This document shows positions 19,247 to 27,985 of a DNA stretch of 64,000 nt, piece after piece; the first letter of the stretch is position 1; each line of letters opens with the position of its first letter. The notes beneath the pieces were generated by a model, which saw only the letters and a program-made list of their open reading frames with translations, ran no database searches and was not told the origin of the DNA. The stretch covers positions 389-64,388 of the forward strand of contig NZ_JAHKQH010000044.1 in assembly GCF_018861025.1 (NCBI RefSeq), read 5' to 3'. The position numbers were made by a program, and so were the translations under genes. Origin of the DNA: Psychrosphaera sp. B3R10 (GTDB lineage Bacteria; Pseudomonadota; Gammaproteobacteria; Enterobacterales; Alteromonadaceae).

Positions 19247-20329
19247 TTATTGCCACCTATTGAGACAATTAAGGTCAACAAAGCTTTGCTCAAGTCGAGT
19301 TGTCATACTTTGCTCAACGCGGCGTAACCATTGCCTAGGATCGTAGTATTTTTTATTCGGTTTATCATCCCCATCAGGGTTGCCAATTTGGCTTTGTAAA
19401 TATTCTTCATATTGCTGATAATAATTGAGAATACCCATCCAAGCGGCCCATTGAGTATCAGTATCAATATTCATTTTCACTACGCCATACTCAATCGACT
19501 CAGCAATTAACTCCGGCTCAGATCCTGAGCCACCATGGAATACAAAATTGAGCGGGTTGTGTGCTAAGTTGTATTCATGTTCTACAAAGGATTGTGAGTC
19601 GCGAAGAATTTTAGGCGTGAGCTTAACGTTACCGGGTTTATAAACTCCATGCACATTGCCAAATGACGCGGCAATAATAAAGTTGTCCGATATTGCACTG
19701 AGTTTTTTATAGGCGTAGGCCACATCTTGCGGTTGCGTGTATAAATCAGAAACATCTAACGATGAGTTATCAACGCCGTCTTCCTCACCGCCGGTACATC
19801 CGAGTTCAATTTCTAGCGTCATACCGATTGCGCTCATGCGTTTTAAATATCGTTGGCAAGTGTCGATATTGTCTTCGAGTGATTCTTCAGATAAATCGAT
19901 CATGTGTGAGCTAAACAGCGGCTTGCCGGTTTGTTCAAAATGTCGTTCACCTGCATCGAGTAATCCATCTATCCAGGGCAATAAATTGCGAGCTGCATGG
20001 TCGGTATGCAAAATAACAGGTACACCATATAACGGGGCAACTTGCTGAACATAATGGGCGGCGGCGATTGCACCTATGATTGAAGGTTGATGCCCTTCTA
20101 ATCCAATCCCTTTGCCACAAAAAAAACTCGCCCCGCCGTGCGAGAGTTGCACGATTACCGGCGAACTTACGTTAGCTGCCGTTTCTAACGTCGCATTTAT
20201 CGAATTGGTTCCGGTCACATTGACGGCTGGGATGGCGTATCGGTTTTGTTTTGCGTCGGCAAATAATTGCGATACGTTTTTGCCAAAAACTACCCCTGCT
20301 GGAATGTTGGGTATGTGTTCTTTTGCCAT
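19247..20329 (-). CDS. fba: Fructose-bisphosphate aldolase class II
   Basis: This 360-residue class IIA aldolase starts MAKEHIPNIPAGVVFGKN. It shows VIVQLSHGGASFFCGKG, the zinc ligand and catalytic Asp in VILHTDHAARNLLPW near residue 110, LEIELGCTGGEEDGVDN near 180, ASFGNVHGVYKPGNV near 227 and VFHGGSGS near 264. In this setting it would run in the aldol direction, condensing triose phosphates to fructose-1,6-bisphosphate. A strong GAGGTGAT ribosome binding site fixes the start at 20329. The open frame continues far upstream over eda in another frame and is not part of the gene. Confidence 0.93.
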   Translation of the reverse strand: MAKEHIPNIPAGVVFGKNVSQLFADAKQNRYAIPAVNVTGTNSINATLETAANVSSPVIVQLSHGGASFFCGKGIGLEGHQPSIIGAIAAAHYVQQVAPLYGVPVILHTDHAARNLLPWIDGLLDAGERHFEQTGKPLFSSHMIDLSEESLEDNIDTCQRYLKRMSAIGMTLEIELGCTGGEEDGVDNSSLDVSDLYTQPQDVAYAYKKLSAISDNFIIAASFGNVHGVYKPGNVKLTPKILRDSQSFVEHEYNLAHNPLNFVFHGGSGSEPELIAESIEYGVVKMNIDTDTQWAAWMGILNYYQQYEEYLQSQIGNPDGDDKPNKKYYDPRQWLRRVEQSMTTRLEQSFVDLNCLNRWQ

Positions 20330-20342
20330 AATATCACCTCCT

Positions 20343-20960
20343 CTAGACACCAACTTGTTGGCAGGCTTGAGTGACTTTATGCCATTCATTTGCAACAACC
20401 CACTTTGTGTCAGCAACCCAAGTTCCCCCCACTGCAAAGCAATTGCCAAGCGACAAGTAGTCAGCTTTGTTAGCTTGGTTAACACCACCAGTTGGGCAAA
20501 AATAAGTGTCTGAAAACAATCCCGACATCGCTGCGATAAATTTAGCGCCGCCGGCCAACGAAGCGGGAAACAACTTAAGCTCTTTGAAGCCAAACTCTCG
20601 TGCAGTGAGAATGTCGGCTACATTTGCCACGCCGGGCAACACGGGTACACCACATTCAGCTAATTGAGCACCTAAACTCGGTGTAATCGCCGGCGTCACA
20701 ATAAAGTCTGCTCCAGCATTAATTGCTCTTTTTAGTGAGTCAGTGCAAACAACGGTTCCCGCCCCGACAATCATGTCTGGAAACGCTTTTTTTATTGCAA
20801 TCATTGCTTGCAGTGACGCTTCTGTGCGAAGAACAACCTCGACCAGATGGATGCCGCCTGCGCGCATCGCTTTTGCTACTTGGACGCCTTGTTCTACTGT
20901 TTCGGCTTGAATAATAGGCAAAAGCACTTGCTCAGCCATTAATGAACGAAATGATCTCAT
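20343..20960 (-). CDS. eda: KDPG aldolase (2-keto-3-deoxy-6-phosphogluconate aldolase)
   Basis: This 205-residue KDPG/KHG aldolase has the general-base Glu in GGIHLVEVVLRT near residue 38, the phosphate-binding VGAGTVVC and the Schiff-base lysine in FKELKLFPAS near 130, followed by FCPTGGVNQ. It cleaves KDPG, the product of KdgK, to pyruvate and glyceraldehyde-3-phosphate. The start at 20960 has AGGT upstream; the frame continues to 21095 through a GTGTGT-rich non-coding stretch. It lies 13 bp before fba, so KDPG cleavage and triose condensation are translated from one message. Confidence 0.92.
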   Translation of the reverse strand: MRSFRSLMAEQVLLPIIQAETVEQGVQVAKAMRAGGIHLVEVVLRTEASLQAMIAIKKAFPDMIVGAGTVVCTDSLKRAINAGADFIVTPAITPSLGAQLAECGVPVLPGVANVADILTAREFGFKELKLFPASLAGGAKFIAAMSGLFSDTYFCPTGGVNQANKADYLSLGNCFAVGGTWVADTKWVVANEWHKVTQACQQVGV

Positions 20961-21128
20961 GTGTGTACCTGTTTTTTTGTGTGTGTTTTGTGTGTGTGAT
21001 TGTGTTTCAGCTTTCACTGTTTGACTTGCCAATCTAGGCAGGTCGGTAATCATTGATGAGTCGAAAAGCCCAGAGCGATTGAGCTGAAGAATCATCGAGC
21101 TAAAGAACTATCAACAAATGCTTCCTAG

Positions 21129-22208
21129 TTATTGATTGACCTTAAACTTGTCAAACTCATGGGATTTAAGATGTTGCTTTAAATAATCAGACAAGCTTTC
21201 TAAACTTTGCTTTGGCTGCCATTTATTATTAAAAACCCATGACGCCAATGTCGGATGTTCTTCTGTTAATACATCGCTGGTTCTAAAGTTTGACTCTAGC
21301 CATGGATAGTCATTGTCAGACGTATTGTTTTCAAAAAAGTAACGTTGACCATAGAGATTCGCACGCTCTTTATTTTTGTTGTTATATCGTTTTCTAAATA
21401 TTGGTTTGTCTGCCATGTTTTTTGAAAACGTCGAATTTAGTAAATAAAACTGGGCATCATAATGATGTCGAGCTAACCAAAAGCCAGGGATGCCGTCAAA
21501 CTTACTGTCGCTCACAACAAGCTTGTAATTGGGGTCTAGTTCTCCGTCATGCCAAATCGTGGCGGCTTGTTTTTGATTATAAAATGTCGAATTTTCAATA
21601 AGCGCCGTTCCGCGCGGACAGACAAAATCCACATGACCTTCAAAATAACAGTGGGAGTGATAATATTGACCATGTTTATTCCACAGACTCAAGGTGTCGG
21701 CTCCACCGGCAATAACATTGCAGTTATGCGTTATGATCCTGTCGCTGAGTTCAAAACCTCGAACCGCAAATTGATGTTCATGATCACCTGTGACTAAACC
21801 ATATTCATTAATAATCGATAAGTTCACTAACGTGACGTCAGAGGCGTTTATATTGACCGTCGCCGCCCCCCAATCAGATGGGTGTGTTTCGCGCCAGGTT
21901 GAACGTAAAACAGAGGTTTTTATTATGGTATTTTTTGCTGACTGCCCAACTAAAGCTATCTTATTTCGGGTTATAAATATCCGTTCGTTGTAAATGCCAT
22001 CTTCAATAAAGATCACAGTTTGAAGGGCTTTTGAACTGTCATCTATTGCGCTTTGAATACTTTGATAAGCTTGGTTCTTACCCACTATCAACAATTCAGT
22101 GTCACCAGATAATGGCTCAGAACCATAAGGCGTTGACGCTACAAGTGAGGAAAATAAGCCAATACTAAACAGCAAAAGATACGTGACTGTCACTATAACT
22201 TTATTCAT
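21129..22208 (-). CDS. Divergent pectinesterase (CE8), secreted
   Basis: This protein of about 359 residues has a signal peptide (MNKVIVTVTYLLLFSIGLFSSLVAS) and a right-handed beta-helix of the pectin methylesterase family: YQSIQSAIDDSS, IFIEDGIYNERIFI, then GGADTLSLWN near residue 170, GHVDFVCPRG near 193 and GFWLARHH near 246. The two catalytic aspartates and the arginine can be matched. The usual oxyanion-hole Gln of the QDTL motif is Ala, and the usual LGRPW is LARHH. It removes methyl or other esters from pectin in the periplasm or outside, if active. The ATG at 22208 has AAGAGG; the frame opens two codons earlier at a TTG. It follows kdgK by 11 bp. Confidence 0.8.
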   Translation of the reverse strand: MNKVIVTVTYLLLFSIGLFSSLVASTPYGSEPLSGDTELLIVGKNQAYQSIQSAIDDSSKALQTVIFIEDGIYNERIFITRNKIALVGQSAKNTIIKTSVLRSTWRETHPSDWGAATVNINASDVTLVNLSIINEYGLVTGDHEHQFAVRGFELSDRIITHNCNVIAGGADTLSLWNKHGQYYHSHCYFEGHVDFVCPRGTALIENSTFYNQKQAATIWHDGELDPNYKLVVSDSKFDGIPGFWLARHHYDAQFYLLNSTFSKNMADKPIFRKRYNNKNKERANLYGQRYFFENNTSDNDYPWLESNFRTSDVLTEEHPTLASWVFNNKWQPKQSLESLSDYLKQHLKSHEFDKFKVNQ

Positions 22209-22219
22209 CACCAACCTCT

Positions 22220-23149
22220 TTATAACGCAAGTTGGGTTAAATTAAGTGGCACTATTGCGCCTTTTTGTTGAATGACTTGGCCAGCCACTTTATTGCCTAA
22301 TTCACCACATCGCCCAACAGGTTTATTAGTTAACCAACCAGCCAAAAAACCCGCATTAAACGAATCTCCAGCTGCGGTGGTGTCAATCACATTTTCAATT
22401 GGCGTTGTCGGGATATGAAGGGTTTCTCGTTTGTGCGTGTGATAACAGCCATTAGCACCGTCTTTTAACACTAAATGTGGAATTTGATGGGTTAATAGGC
22501 GTTCACGACAAACTTCAATATTGGCATCACCCCATAACAATTGCTCATCGTCGAAGGTAATTAAAGCCAAATCAGCAATAGGGTAAACGAGGTTATAAAA
22601 CATTTGAGCGGTTTGTTTATCGGCCCAGAGCTTTGGTCGGTAATTGCCGTCAAAAATTATTTTGGCACCTTGTTGTTTTAATGCTTTAAGAGCATCTATG
22701 AGTTGAAATTTGTCTTTGTCTGGCAATATCGCTAAAGATATCCCAGACAAAAATAGCGTGTCATATTCACTTAGCTTTTCAAAAACGGCCGTTAAGTCTT
22801 TGTGCCGCATCAAATACCGAGCAGCGGAGTCGTTACGCCAATATTGGAATGTACGCTCGCCACTGTTGTCGTTTTCAATCATGTACAAACCAACTTGACG
22901 CTTTGGGTCAATCAATACCAAAGTGGTATCGATGCCAACATCTTGCCAGCGACCAATAATCGCCTGGCTTAACCCATCTTCGCCCATTGCTGTGACATAA
23001 CTCACTAAGCCAGTATTTGGTAAAATTGTCTTTAGGTATAACGCGGTATTGAGCGTATCGCCGCCAAAACTTTGTTGCATTGTACCTAATGCACGGCCGG
23101 ATATTTCAGCCATACATTCACCGATAATGGCAAGTTTAAACTCGCTCAT
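22220..23149 (-). CDS. kdgK: 2-keto-3-deoxygluconate kinase
   Basis: This 309-residue PfkB-family sugar kinase opens with FKLAIIGECMAEISG. It has the SFGGDTLNTALYL sugar-binding stretch near residue 30, IIFDGNYRPKLW near 150 and the anion-hole/catalytic motif DTTAAGDSFNAGFLAG near 257. It phosphorylates KDG, formed by UxaA and by KduD, to KDPG for Eda. Its ATG shares bases with the uxaA stop (TAATG), and GGAGTGA inside the end of uxaA serves as ribosome binding site, showing translational coupling. An earlier in-frame start is possible but not supported. Confidence 0.92.
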   Translation of the reverse strand: MSEFKLAIIGECMAEISGRALGTMQQSFGGDTLNTALYLKTILPNTGLVSYVTAMGEDGLSQAIIGRWQDVGIDTTLVLIDPKRQVGLYMIENDNSGERTFQYWRNDSAARYLMRHKDLTAVFEKLSEYDTLFLSGISLAILPDKDKFQLIDALKALKQQGAKIIFDGNYRPKLWADKQTAQMFYNLVYPIADLALITFDDEQLLWGDANIEVCRERLLTHQIPHLVLKDGANGCYHTHKRETLHIPTTPIENVIDTTAAGDSFNAGFLAGWLTNKPVGRCGELGNKVAGQVIQQKGAIVPLNLTQLAL

Positions 23150-24639
23150 TACAGCGTCACTCCTTTCTTCCAAATAGCAACTTCGCGTATTTCATTAAGT
23201 TCGTTTTTCACCTGCTCGCCATTACAAGCTCTAACTAACAGGTCGATAAATTCAGCTAACAAATCTTCCATACTGGTATCGGTAACTAAGCGGCCGGCGT
23301 CAAAGTCAATCCAGTGGCGTTTTTTGGTTGCCATTTCACTGTTTGTTGCAATTTTTAAGGTAGGAACCCAACCACCATAAGGTGTGCCGCGACCTGTGGT
23401 AAACAACACCATATGACAACCACTCGCTGCTAAAGCACTCGTTGCGATAGCATCATTGCCTGGGGCATCAAGTAGGTTTAGACCTGGTTGAGTCATGATC
23501 TCGCCATATTTTAAAACGGCTTGAACCGGACTTAAGCCCGCTTTTTGAGTACAACCCAAAGACTTATCTTCTAACGTGGTTATACCGCCATTTTTATTGC
23601 CCGGTGACGGGTTTTCATAAATAGGTTGATTGTGATCTTTGTAATACCGTTTAAAGCCATTCACCATTCCAACTAAGTCATTGAAGGTTTCTTCGTCTTT
23701 GCAGCGCGACATTAAAATGGTTTCTGCACCAAACATTTCTGGAACTTCGGTTAATACGGTTGTGCCGCCGCGGGTAATTAGAAAGTCCGAAAACTGACCT
23801 AACAATGGATTTGCTGTGATGCCCGATAGCCCATCACTGCCGCCACATTCGAGTCCAAATTTAACTTCTGACAAACGTCCTTTTTCACGTTTATCGTGCT
23901 GCATTTTAAGATAAATCTGTTCCATCATGTCGACGCCAGCTTCCACTTCGTCTTCCACCATTTGGGTAACCAAAAATTTCACCCGGTCTTTGTCATAATC
24001 ACCAAGTCCATCTTCGAAAACCACAACCTGATTGTTTTCACAGCCAAGGCCTACGACTAATGCGCCACCGCAATTGGGGTGTTTTGCCATATTTTGCAGT
24101 AATACCCGAGTTGTTTCTAAGTCATCACCGAGTTGCGAACAACCAAATTGATGTGGAAATGCAAACACACCGTCGATTGCCAAATCTTTGTGCCGACGGG
24201 TAAATTCTTTCACCATTTGGGCGGTCATGCCATTAACACAGCCGACGGTAGGGATAAGCCATAGCTCATTTCTTATGGCGACATCGCCATTGGCACGACG
24301 ATAAATTTGCACTTCTGGCGAGTCGTCAGCAGCAAAGTTTGAGGTGATGTTTTCAGGCTGGTATCGATATTCCAATTCATCTTTTAAATTTGTTTTCACA
24401 TTATCCGTGTGAACCCACTGACCTGCCGCTATTGGTGATATTGCATGACCTATTGGCGCGCCATATTTAATAACAGCTTCATCAACGGCGATATCGATAA
24501 GTGCAACTTTGTGGCCTTTTTCAATATCGCTAATTGGCGTTACTGATGTCTCGCCATCATGATACGTTTGGCCCTTAACCAACGGGGCCAACGCTATTGC
24601 GACTGTGTCAGTCGCGTGCAAACGGATAATATGTTTCAT
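23149..24639 (-). CDS. uxaA: Altronate dehydratase
   Basis: This 496-residue protein has the UxaA layout: an N-terminal SAF domain (MKHIIRLHATDTVAIALAPL) and the large C-terminal domain with LIPTVGCVNGMTAQMV, HQFGCSQLGDD near residue 165, GLGCENNQV, FGLECGGSDGLSGITANPLLG near 255 and GRGTPYGGWVPTLKIATN near 410. It dehydrates D-altronate to KDG. The start at 24639 matches the usual N-terminus; the open frame upstream overlaps uxaB and is not used. Gene order uxaB-uxaA-kdgK places three successive pathway steps together. Confidence 0.94.
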   Translation of the reverse strand: MKHIIRLHATDTVAIALAPLVKGQTYHDGETSVTPISDIEKGHKVALIDIAVDEAVIKYGAPIGHAISPIAAGQWVHTDNVKTNLKDELEYRYQPENITSNFAADDSPEVQIYRRANGDVAIRNELWLIPTVGCVNGMTAQMVKEFTRRHKDLAIDGVFAFPHQFGCSQLGDDLETTRVLLQNMAKHPNCGGALVVGLGCENNQVVVFEDGLGDYDKDRVKFLVTQMVEDEVEAGVDMMEQIYLKMQHDKREKGRLSEVKFGLECGGSDGLSGITANPLLGQFSDFLITRGGTTVLTEVPEMFGAETILMSRCKDEETFNDLVGMVNGFKRYYKDHNQPIYENPSPGNKNGGITTLEDKSLGCTQKAGLSPVQAVLKYGEIMTQPGLNLLDAPGNDAIATSALAASGCHMVLFTTGRGTPYGGWVPTLKIATNSEMATKKRHWIDFDAGRLVTDTSMEDLLAEFIDLLVRACNGEQVKNELNEIREVAIWKKGVTL

Positions 24640-24683
24640 TTGTTCTACTTCCAAATCACGTGTTAAAACGTTTAAAAACCGGC

Positions 24684-26141
24684 TTACGCCTGCAGAGTAC
24701 GCATTAACTCTACACGGACTCCGCTGTTTAAAAATGCCGCTAAACTTGACGTAACAGCGAGTGTTAACCCTTCCACGTCGTTTAGGTTTTGCTCCCAGTG
24801 CCAACTTGCACCTAGGACACTTTCTACCACCTGTTGCGTTGTCATCGTTCCTTCGGAGTGTTGTTGCCAAACATCAGCAAATAACGCCATCCACTGTGGT
24901 GAGTCGCTTAATTCAATTACTTGACCGTCACGCGTCCCGCGATACATTAATATCTGTGCGGCAATCGCCTGAGCCATCAAAGTTGGTACTTGTTGATGTT
25001 TTTCTACAAATGTCAGTAACTGCGGCAAAATTCGGGTATGGAATTTGGTCATACTGTTAAGAGAGATCGACAGCAACAAATGATGGATATACGGATTGCG
25101 GAAACGTTTAATCACGTCGTTAGCAAATTGTACCAATTCATCTTTAGGTAAATTCAGTGTCGGTATGATTTCGTCAAACATCAATTTTTCGACATAGTGG
25201 GTAAACAAGTTATCATCCATTGCTTCGCCAACGGCTTCAATTCCTGCCATATAGGCAAGTGGCACTAGTGCCGTATGCGCCCCGTTTAAAATAGCAACTT
25301 TACGTTGTTTGTACGGGTAAATATCGTCGACCACTTTGATGTTCAGACTGGTGTTTTTTAAACACAAAACATCTTCTAACTCTTTTGGACCTTGGATCAC
25401 GAAAAAGTGAAAGTACTCAGACGTCACCATAAAGTTGTCTAGATAACCAAGTTTTGTCTGTAGTGCGTCGTGTTCAGAGCGTGGAAAGCCAGTAACAATT
25501 CGGTCAACCAACGTGGAGCAAAAATGGTTAGAATCGTTAATCCAGGCGATAAACTGCTCGTCTAACTGCCATAACTGACAATATTGCATTACAATTTCTT
25601 TTAGTTTTTCACCATTATAGTCAATTAATTCACATGGGATGATCATCAAGCCAGCATCGGCTGAACCGTTAAAGTGATTAAATCGTTTGTACAACCACTG
25701 TGTTAATTTTCCAGGGAATGCTTTTGCTGGTGCATCGCCAAGCTTGTCTGTATCAATAAATTCTATACCAGCTTCAGTAGTATTTGAAAAAATAACTTTT
25801 AACGTTTCACATTCCGCCAGCGCCATGTATTTATCGAATTCTTTATAGACCGGAATTTCTTCATTTACGCATTCAATAATATCAACTTGTTCGGTGGCTT
25901 CACCCGACTCATCAATGCCGCGAACAAGCGTGGTGTAAAGTCCATCTTGAGTGTTAAGAAGAGGCAAAGCATCGTAATCGATTGGACGAATAATGCTGAT
26001 CCCAGCGTTTAGCCCACTTTCTTTGTTTAAGTGGTTAATTTGCCAGTCGATAAAAGCCCTTAAAAAATTGCCTTCGCCAAACTGCATAATTTTGGTTGGA
26101 TAGCGCTTAGAAGCGTGGTTTTGTCGATTTAACTGTTTCAT
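24684..26141 (-). CDS. uxaB: Tagaturonate reductase (altronate oxidoreductase)
   Basis: This 485-residue mannitol-dehydrogenase-family protein has the N-terminal NAD-binding MQFGEGNFLRAFIDWQI, VIFSNTTEAGIEF, HFCSTLVDRIVTGFPR near residue 205 and the catalytic-lysine region KRKVAILNGAHTALVPLAYMAG near 275. It reduces tagaturonate to altronate, between UxaC and UxaA. It is the first gene of the minus-strand operon uxaB-uxaA-kdgK-CE8, which may run on to eda-fba-fbp. Two operator palindromes lie 46-91 bp upstream. Confidence 0.93.
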   Translation of the reverse strand: MKQLNRQNHASKRYPTKIMQFGEGNFLRAFIDWQINHLNKESGLNAGISIIRPIDYDALPLLNTQDGLYTTLVRGIDESGEATEQVDIIECVNEEIPVYKEFDKYMALAECETLKVIFSNTTEAGIEFIDTDKLGDAPAKAFPGKLTQWLYKRFNHFNGSADAGLMIIPCELIDYNGEKLKEIVMQYCQLWQLDEQFIAWINDSNHFCSTLVDRIVTGFPRSEHDALQTKLGYLDNFMVTSEYFHFFVIQGPKELEDVLCLKNTSLNIKVVDDIYPYKQRKVAILNGAHTALVPLAYMAGIEAVGEAMDDNLFTHYVEKLMFDEIIPTLNLPKDELVQFANDVIKRFRNPYIHHLLLSISLNSMTKFHTRILPQLLTFVEKHQQVPTLMAQAIAAQILMYRGTRDGQVIELSDSPQWMALFADVWQQHSEGTMTTQQVVESVLGASWHWEQNLNDVEGLTLAVTSSLAAFLNSGVRVELMRTLQA

Positions 26142-26186
26142 TATTTGTCCGATTTGTTACGTATTTTTTCTAACATTACGATATTT

Positions 26187-26200
26187 TGCCACCGGTGGCA
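26187..26200. promoter_or_regulatory. Uronate-regulon operator, copy 1 of a pair
   Basis: An exact TGCCACCGGTGGCA lies between divergent uxaB and kduD. Its centre is 32 bp from that of the second copy, about three helical turns, so two repressor dimers could bind the same face of the DNA. Confidence 0.85.
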
Positions 26201-26209
26201 ACTTTTTAA

Positions 26210-26239
26210 TTGACATTTTGCCACCGGTAGCAAAGAATA
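26210..26239 (+). promoter_or_regulatory. Possible kduD promoter
   Basis: A perfect TTGACA at 26210-26215 lies between the two operators. The only -10-like hexamers at suitable distance are weak (AAGAAT or AGAATA at 26233-26239). The second operator would sit in the spacer, which fits repression. Confidence 0.4.
26219..26232. promoter_or_regulatory. Uronate-regulon operator, copy 2 of a pair
   Basis: TGCCACCGGTAGCA differs at one position from the exact palindrome. It is the only imperfect copy among the six intergenic sites and is paired with the exact site 32 bp away. Confidence 0.78.
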
Positions 26240-26315
26240 CTAATTCATCAATTTTAAGAGCAATGTCTCATTATAAACCTTGCTCCTTTATTAACGAACA
26301 ATATGTAGGTGTCAG

Positions 26316-27080
26316 ATGGTCAATTCGTTTTTTAGCTTAGCAGGTAAAACCGCACTCGTTACAGGTGCAAGCCGTGGACTGGGTCAGCAAATTGCAATAG
26401 GACTTGCACAGCATGGTGCAAACGTTATTTGCAGTAGCAGTCGCCAAGGTGGTTGTGCCGAAACAGTTAACCAGATCATTCAAACTGGCCAACAAGCATA
26501 TGAAATTAGTGCCGATTTATCAGATAGCCAATCGGTAAAAGGTTTAGCAAAACAGGCATTAGAACACGCGACTAACGTCGACATTTTAGTTAACGTTGGT
26601 GGCACGATATTTCGTAGCCCTGCTGTCGATTATCCATTGTCAGAATGGCATAAAGTGATGGCCGTCAACTTAGATGCGAGTTTTCTATTAGCCCAGGAAC
26701 TTGCCCCAGCTATGATGAAAAAAGGGATTGGTAAAATAGTGAATATTGCGTCAATGTTATCTTACTCAGGTGGTATTACCGTCCCTGCTTACACTGCCAG
26801 CAAACACGCGGTTGCAGGGCTAACAAAAGCGTTAGCCAATGAGTGGGGGATTAACAACATTCAGGTCAACGCAATAGCGCCGGGTTATTTTAGAACTGAC
26901 AATACACAAGCGATACAGGACGATCCGGTACGTAACAAAGAAATTGAGAATCGGATCCCTGCAGGCCGCTGGGGCAACCCAGAAGATTTAGTGGGGGCTG
27001 CGGTCTTTTTATCCTCTGATGCCAGTAACTATGTAAATGGTCATATTCTCGCAGTAGATGGTGGTTGGTTGGCCCGTTAA
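26316..27080 (+). CDS. kduD: 2-dehydro-3-deoxy-D-gluconate 5-dehydrogenase (SDR)
   Basis: This 254-residue short-chain dehydrogenase has TALVTGASRGLGQQIA for cofactor binding, the NVGGT motif, the catalytic Ser in NIASMLSYSGG near residue 145 and YTASKHA near 158, ending with GHILAVDGGWLAR. Sequence and position directly before kduI support KduD, which reduces 3-deoxy-D-glycero-2,5-hexodiulosonate to KDG. AGGTG precedes the ATG. It is the first gene of the plus-strand operon kduD-kduI-dctPQM-lacI-esterase-GH43, behind two operators. Confidence 0.9.
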   Translation: MVNSFFSLAGKTALVTGASRGLGQQIAIGLAQHGANVICSSSRQGGCAETVNQIIQTGQQAYEISADLSDSQSVKGLAKQALEHATNVDILVNVGGTIFRSPAVDYPLSEWHKVMAVNLDASFLLAQELAPAMMKKGIGKIVNIASMLSYSGGITVPAYTASKHAVAGLTKALANEWGINNIQVNAIAPGYFRTDNTQAIQDDPVRNKEIENRIPAGRWGNPEDLVGAAVFLSSDASNYVNGHILAVDGGWLAR

Positions 27081-27126
27081 ATCAACATCGTTATACATAC
27101 GAATACGCTATAGAAAAGGTTTAGAC

Positions 27127-27972
27127 ATGACACAAACAAAATTTGAAAACCGTTATGCCATTGGTCCAAATGAAGTAAAAGGTTTTGATACCGCGCAATT
27201 ACGTGATGCCTTTTTGGCCGCAAATTTAATGCAAAACGACACCGTCAATTGGATTTATACTCACTATGAACGCTATATGGTGGGTGGAGCAGTGCCTGTT
27301 AACGAGACACTAACGTTAGCAACATTAGATGCGCTGAAGGCGGAGTTTTTCTTGTCCCGTCGCGAGCTGGGCATTATTAATGTTGGCGGCAAAGGGACGG
27401 TAACCGCCGATGGCGAAGCCTTTGAATTAAATTACAAAGACTCACTTTATTTGGGCAGTGGTAATAGGCACGTTACGTTTCAAAGTTCGGATGCCGCGAA
27501 TCCTGCTCGATTTTATTTAAACTCCGCACCAGCCCATCATTCTTACTCTAATAAAAAGGTCGAATTTGGTGGTGGAAAACAACTCCAAATGGGCAGTTTA
27601 AAGACCAGTAATGAGCGCGACATTAATCAATCTATGATCAACTCTGTAGTTGAAACTTGTCAGCTACAAATGGGCATAACCTGCTTAAAAGAAGGCAGTG
27701 TATGGAATACGATGCCAGCGCACCAACATGACAGACGCAATGAAGTGTATTTCTATTTTGAAGTACAACCAGAACAGGCTATTTGTCACTTCATGGGTGA
27801 GCCAACCGAAACAAGGCACATTTGGGTTCATAACGAACAGGCGGTGATTTCTCCACCTTGGTCTATTCATTCAGGCTGCGGCACTCAAAATTACAGTTTT
27901 ATTTGGGGTATGGCAGGTGAAAACCTCGATTACAGTGACATGGATTTCCATGCCCCAGACACATTAAGATAA
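27127..27972 (+). CDS. kduI: 5-keto-4-deoxyuronate isomerase
   Basis: This 281-residue KduI cupin protein begins MTQTKFENRYAIGPNEVKGF. It has the stretches FFLSRRELGIINVGGKGTV, LYLGSGNRHVTF and the metal-binding NTMPAHQHDRRNEVYFYFE near residue 200, plus the downstream His in PPWSIHSGCGTQNYSF. It isomerises 4-deoxy-L-threo-5-hexosulose uronate, made from unsaturated galacturonate, to the KduD substrate. The start at 27127 follows AAAGGT; an earlier ATG at 27058 overlaps kduD and gives a poor N-terminus. Confidence 0.95.
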   Translation: MTQTKFENRYAIGPNEVKGFDTAQLRDAFLAANLMQNDTVNWIYTHYERYMVGGAVPVNETLTLATLDALKAEFFLSRRELGIINVGGKGTVTADGEAFELNYKDSLYLGSGNRHVTFQSSDAANPARFYLNSAPAHHSYSNKKVEFGGGKQLQMGSLKTSNERDINQSMINSVVETCQLQMGITCLKEGSVWNTMPAHQHDRRNEVYFYFEVQPEQAICHFMGEPTETRHIWVHNEQAVISPPWSIHSGCGTQNYSFIWGMAGENLDYSDMDFHAPDTLR

Positions 27973-27985
27973 CCAAGGTAAAAAC

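Noticed and set aside
24640-24870. N-terminal extension of altronate dehydratase
   Set aside because: It overlaps uxaB and has a basic, cysteine-containing composition unlike UxaA. The start at 24639 gives the usual length.
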